Positions 61,392-64,000 of a DNA stretch of 64,000 nucleotides are shown in pieces. The DNA is from Bacillota bacterium (lineage in GTDB: Bacteria > Bacillota > Clostridia > Oscillospirales > Acutalibacteraceae), in the NCBI GenBank assembly GCA_023418995.1, contig JAEZYP010000047.1:1-64000 (forward strand). The letters are read 5' to 3'. Position numbers and translations under genes: made by a program. The number at the start of each line of letters is the position of its first letter. Position 1 is the first letter of the stretch. Under the pieces are notes generated by a model. It did not search any database. It saw only the letters and a list, made by a program, of their open reading frames with translations, and was not told the DNA's origin.

Positions 61392-62978
61392 TCAGCTTAA
61401 TAAAATAGCATTAAATTGTGACCCTACATTAGGTGCCAGTGTCAATGTGAAAGGAATAGCAGAGTTATTTCTTAAAGTTAAGACATCCCCTGCTGCTAGT
61501 GTGAGGATAGCAGTACCTGAAATTTCGCCTGTCGCTACTAGAGCAGAAATAGCAGTTGAAGCATCCGGAGTGCCATTGACAGCAATTGCGATTGCTGAAC
61601 CGATACCTGCTGTAATGCTTACATAATAATCAATCTGATAACTGCCAGCTGTAGGAATCGTTATGGTGGTTGTTCCAGCCGTATGAGTGATGCCAGCTAA
61701 CGAACCATTATTGCTGAATATAACATCTGCACCACCCGCTACAGTTGCATCAGCTAAAGTCGCTAGTTCATAAACATATCCGAATGTTGTTACACCAGGT
61801 CCGGTCGGGCCGGTCGGGCCGGTTGGACCTGTATCACCAGTTGCTCCTGCGGCTCCTGTGGCTCCCGTCGGACCGGTCGGTCCGGTATCACCAGTTGCTC
61901 CTGCGGCTCCTGTGGCTCCCGTCGGGCCGGTTGGACCTGTATCACCAGTTGCTCCTGCGGCTCCTGTCGCTCCCGTCGGGCCGGTCGGACCTGTATCACC
62001 AGTTGCTCCTGCGGCTCCTGTCGCTCCCGTGGGGCCGGTTGGACCGGTATCACCAGTTGCTCCTGCGGCTCCTGTCGCTCCCGTCGGGCCGGTTGGTCCG
62101 GTACCACCAGTTGCTCCTGCGGCTCCTGTTGCTCCCGTCGGGCCGGTTGGACCTGTATCACCAGTTGCTCCTGCGGCTCCTGTCGCTCCCGTCGGACCGG
62201 TCGGTCCGGTACCACCAGTTGCTCCTGCGGCTCCTGTCGCTCCCGTCGGGCCGGTTGGTCCTGTACCACCAGTTGCTCCTGCGGCTCCTGTTGCTCCCGT
62301 CGGGCCGGTTGGACCGGTACCACCAGTTGCTCCTGCGGCTCCTGTTGCTCCCGTCGGGCCCGTTGGGCCGGTACCACCAGTTGCTCCTGCGGCTCCTGTT
62401 GCTCCCGTCGGGCCGGTCGGACCTGTTGGTCCTGTTGGTCCTGTTGGTCCTGTTGGACCGATTGGGCCGGTAGAATAGGTCAAAATCAGTTTAGGTAAAT
62501 ATGGCTCATACGAAATATTGTTAGAAGCGAATTGAACGGCAGTAGTACCATCTGTGTTTGTAAGTGCCAATCCATAATTCGGGAACGTTCCATCTAACCA
62601 TTGATTAACAATATCTGTGACGTCAAATTGTACTCTTTGATACAAATCTGCTGTTGTTATTACTCTCTGAGACGACGTTGGCGCAAAAGCTACCAGTGTG
62701 TTAAAGGTTATGGTATTAATATCAAATGGGGCAGCTACTCTGTTAACAACAACCACGCTGGGTGTAGCGCCGGTTTTAGCAAGAACTGTTAACTCCAGTA
62801 TTGCACTGTCAACCCTTGTAACCGGTACTAAACTCAAATCGAATTTCAAATAACTGATAGTAAACCCAAATGATGAGTCGGTTCCAGTATAGATCGTGGG
62901 ATAAATTGAAAAATTAGCATTTGGTTGAGCAGAAGCAACAAAGGTAGTTCCAGTTGCATTGAGTGTAATTGTAGGCAT
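61392..62978 (-). CDS. collagen-like surface protein with DNRLRE-like head and BclA-like C-terminal domain
   Basis: Protein of 528 residues. Residues 1-170: DNRLRE-like beta-sandwich (FTISYLKFDLSLVPVTRVD, DVTDIVNQWLDGTFPNYGL). Residues 171-395: 75 uninterrupted G-X-Y triplets, mainly GPT, GAT, GAA, GGT and GDT, no Cys. Residues 396-528: a BclA/C1q-TNF-like trimer domain (SLAGITHTAGTTTITIPTAGSYQIDYYV). This fits an exosporium or cell-surface filament. No signal peptide is visible, as in spore-surface BclA proteins. ATG has GAAAGAAGGT upstream. Confidence 0.9.
   Translation of the reverse strand: MPTITLNATGTTFVASAQPNANFSIYPTIYTGTDSSFGFTISYLKFDLSLVPVTRVDSAILELTVLAKTGATPSVVVVNRVAAPFDINTITFNTLVAFAPTSSQRVITTADLYQRVQFDVTDIVNQWLDGTFPNYGLALTNTDGTTAVQFASNNISYEPYLPKLILTYSTGPIGPTGPTGPTGPTGPTGPTGATGAAGATGGTGPTGPTGATGAAGATGGTGPTGPTGATGAAGATGGTGPTGPTGATGAAGATGGTGPTGPTGATGAAGATGDTGPTGPTGATGAAGATGGTGPTGPTGATGAAGATGDTGPTGPTGATGAAGATGDTGPTGPTGATGAAGATGDTGPTGPTGATGAAGATGDTGPTGPTGATGAAGATGDTGPTGPTGPTGPGVTTFGYVYELATLADATVAGGADVIFSNNGSLAGITHTAGTTTITIPTAGSYQIDYYVSITAGIGSAIAIAVNGTPDASTAISALVATGEISGTAILTLAAGDVLTLRNNSAIPFTLTLAPNVGSQFNAILLS
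61800..62474. repeat. G-X-Y coding repeat, 54-bp period
   Basis: Eleven units of 54 bp encode GATGAAGATG-(G/D)-TGPTGPT, preceded by seven and followed by two further triplets. Units 1-4 and 6 carry GGT, units 5 and 7-11 carry GDT. Wobble positions vary between units, so the array is not freshly amplified, although nearly all units keep the same block. Confidence 0.9.
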
Positions 62979-63360
62979 ATAAACAAACCTTCTTTCCTCA
63001 TAAAATTAAATATTACTCATTCGTTCGCTACCGACATAACTCATTCACTAAATTTCATGCAGGCACATATAATAACGTAGTGTTCGGGATCTTGCGCAAA
63101 TTAGGTTGCGGGACCTGATAAGGTTATTGATTGCTGATCTGAATTACGCTTGTACCTTATCTATTGATATAATACGTGACGGTTTGCGGTTTGACACAAG
63201 TCATAAATACTTGTGGGATATCTAAACTAAACAATCAACATCCGGTTGGTTTCCATATAGGGTGAACTGAAGAAAGTGTAATGAGTATGCTGGATATTTA
63301 TAAGCCACAAAAGGATATGCCCAGAGCAAAACACTGCAGGTATGAAGTGATATTCATAAA
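62979..63360. other. upstream region of the collagen-like gene
   Basis: No gene seen in 382 bp. It is AT-rich with no convincing SigA promoter. A sporulation (SigK-type) promoter was looked for and not found in good form. Confidence 0.4.
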
Positions 63361-63515
63361 AAGGGCTGTTGTAAAATAAGCTTCACCGGATAAAAACGCA
63401 CAAAAAATCGCCTTGACGCGGCTTAAAATGAACTGCATCAAGGTGCATTTTCTTGTTATTAAAGCTGTTGCCCTGTGCAATTTGCTATCGCAAATTCATT
63501 TTGCAACAGCCTCTT
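63361..63515. mobile_element. MITE-like palindromic element, copy 2
   Basis: Ends AAGGGCTGTTGTAAAAT and ATTTTGCAACAGCCT are inverted repeats with one mismatch in the core. An inner CCTTGA/TCAAGG stem remains, though the flanking arms differ from copy 1. No transposase. Confidence 0.6.
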
Positions 63516-63656
63516 TATCTCCACAGTGGAGATGATGACAGTCGGGCAATTCCAACCCGCGTTCCGCGAGTGCTTCCACTTATACTGAAGGTATGGAAGG
63601 CTGAATGGATTCCCTCTCGTTGCGCCGGAGATCACCTCGAGCATACACACCAACGC

Positions 63657-63688
63657 AAAAAAGCCCGGCCTTTTGGCCGGACTTTTTG
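63657..63688 (-). terminator. terminator of ssrA
   Basis: AAAAAGTCCGGCC-AAAA-GGCCGGGCTTTTTT on the minus strand, just after the tmRNA CCA end. Confidence 0.88.
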
Positions 63689-63691
63689 TGT

Positions 63692-64000
63692 TGGTGGAGA
63701 TGACGAGAGTCGAACTCGTGTCCGAAAATTACTTACCGGGGCTTTCTACGAGTGTAGCCGATGTTTTAACATTCCCTCCACGGCGCGCCCAAGGGCAGGC
63801 TCGCCGCTTCAGTAGCCTTTATTCCGTGACCGGGGTAAAGGCGTTCCCCGATTCACGTTCACCGCTAATCGACGCCTTTATCCGAGCCGCGGTGCTCCCG
63901 GTAAAGACGGCAGCCTAATTAGGCTGCGTACGCAACTGTATTGTTGTCGTTTACTTTTAAGTTTGCGGATTTTATAGCGGTTCCGCACCGCTACTCGCTT
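63692..64000 (-). ncRNA. ssrA: transfer-messenger RNA (tmRNA), 5' end outside the window
   Basis: Minus strand 3' end: GGTTCGACTC-type T arm region (GAGTTCGACTCTCG) and ATCTCCACCA with encoded CCA. The resume codon GCA is at 63964-63966 and the tag reads ANLKVNDNNTVAYAA, then TAA at 63919-63921. Pseudoknot-forming GC-rich stretches follow (63785-63905). tmRNA with SmpB rescues stalled ribosomes and tags products for proteolysis. The 5' half of the tRNA-like domain lies beyond position 64000. Confidence 0.96.

Larger units (their letters stand above)
63361..63704. repeat. 340-bp direct repeat, copy 2 (at ssrA)
   Basis: Counterpart of 58104-58441 in the same orientation. Here it runs into the intact 3' end of tmRNA. 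Confidence 0.75.

Noticed and set aside
61206..61400. Plus-strand 64-residue frame beginning MSLVDPVGPAG
   Set aside because: It is the complement of a collagen-like vestige; no SD and odd composition.
61800..62474. CRISPR-like regular repeats
   Set aside because: The 54-bp period has no unique spacers and encodes uninterrupted G-X-Y triplets.
61745..62478. Plus- and minus-strand repeat frames rich in Leu/His, Arg/Glu/Gln or Pro/Val/Ala
   Set aside because: These are off-frame readings of the 54-bp G-X-Y repeat; only the minus-strand frame of 61392-62978 has end domains and an SD.
62979..63300. SigK-type promoter for the collagen-like gene
   Set aside because: No convincing AC and CATA-N3-TA pair at proper spacing was found on the minus strand.
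63453..63918. Plus-strand frames over the 3' repeat and tmRNA
   Set aside because: They lie on ssrA, its terminator and the MITE-like element; no SD and no protein-like composition.

Overview
The window looks like chromosome from a spore-forming, anaerobic member of the Clostridia, most likely Oscillospiraceae/Ruminococcaceae-like. This placement is inferred from gene content and not from a search. Pointers are an alpha/beta-type SASP, a BofC-like protein, PdaB, SpoVS, a DacF-type carboxypeptidase, a collagen-like exosporium-type protein, RNase Y with YmdB, TTG/GTG starts behind strong AGGAGG sites, and mid-range GC. No rRNA, CRISPR array, prophage or intact insertion sequence was seen. | Layout. 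1-5.2 kb: class A penicillin-binding protein, BofC-like protein, SASP, two unknown proteins and a PdaB-type deacetylase. 5.3-11.3 kb: thymidine kinase, a membrane-bound nucleotide-sugar dehydratase (PglF/FlaA1/CapD type), and a NitT/TauT-like ABC importer behind a Crp/Fnr regulator whose consensus promoter overlaps a palindrome. 11.4-14.1 kb: acidic zinc-ribbon protein, EF-P, AroQ, YqeG, S21 and tRNA-Trp. 14.1-17.8 kb: an accessory stretch with small proteins, a frameshifted gene, a diverged repeat, an amidase and a candidate small RNA. 17.8-25.2 kb: FAH-family hydrolase, ABC exporter pair, nuclease-helicase fusion, secreted esterase. 25.4-38.5 kb: rny, ymdB, spoVS, fatty-acid-kinase-like gene, recG, the metallophosphoesterase-sbcD-sbcC operon and a D,D-carboxypeptidase. 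| 38.7-42.3 kb carries the classical rpmG-secE-nusG-rplK-rplA-[L10 leader]-rplJ-rplL block on the minus strand. 43.2-49 kb holds a wall-precursor and translation run (ddl, murI, DUF1934, argS, homocysteine methyltransferase). 49-50.6 kb has small redox and unknown genes. 50.7-56.5 kb is a complete oligopeptide/nickel-type ABC importer operon. 56.6-58.1 kb is an IMP dehydrogenase whose catalytic numbering and motifs match the Tritrichomonas foetus enzyme. | 58.1-63.7 kb is the most interesting part. A roughly 5 kb accessory segment lies against the 3' end of ssrA (tmRNA, minus strand, cut by the window end). It is bounded by two diverged direct copies of a 340-bp sequence, and each copy holds a MITE-like palindromic element, an ssrA-type terminator and the last bases of the tmRNA. 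Inside are two tandem glycosyltransferases with long C-terminal extensions, a collagen-like protein (DNRLRE-like head, 75 G-X-Y triplets in a 54-bp repeat, BclA-like C-terminal domain), and vestiges of further surface-protein genes. The natural reading is a spore or cell surface glycoprotein island at the ssrA locus. | All calls come from reading the sequence; no database search was possible.
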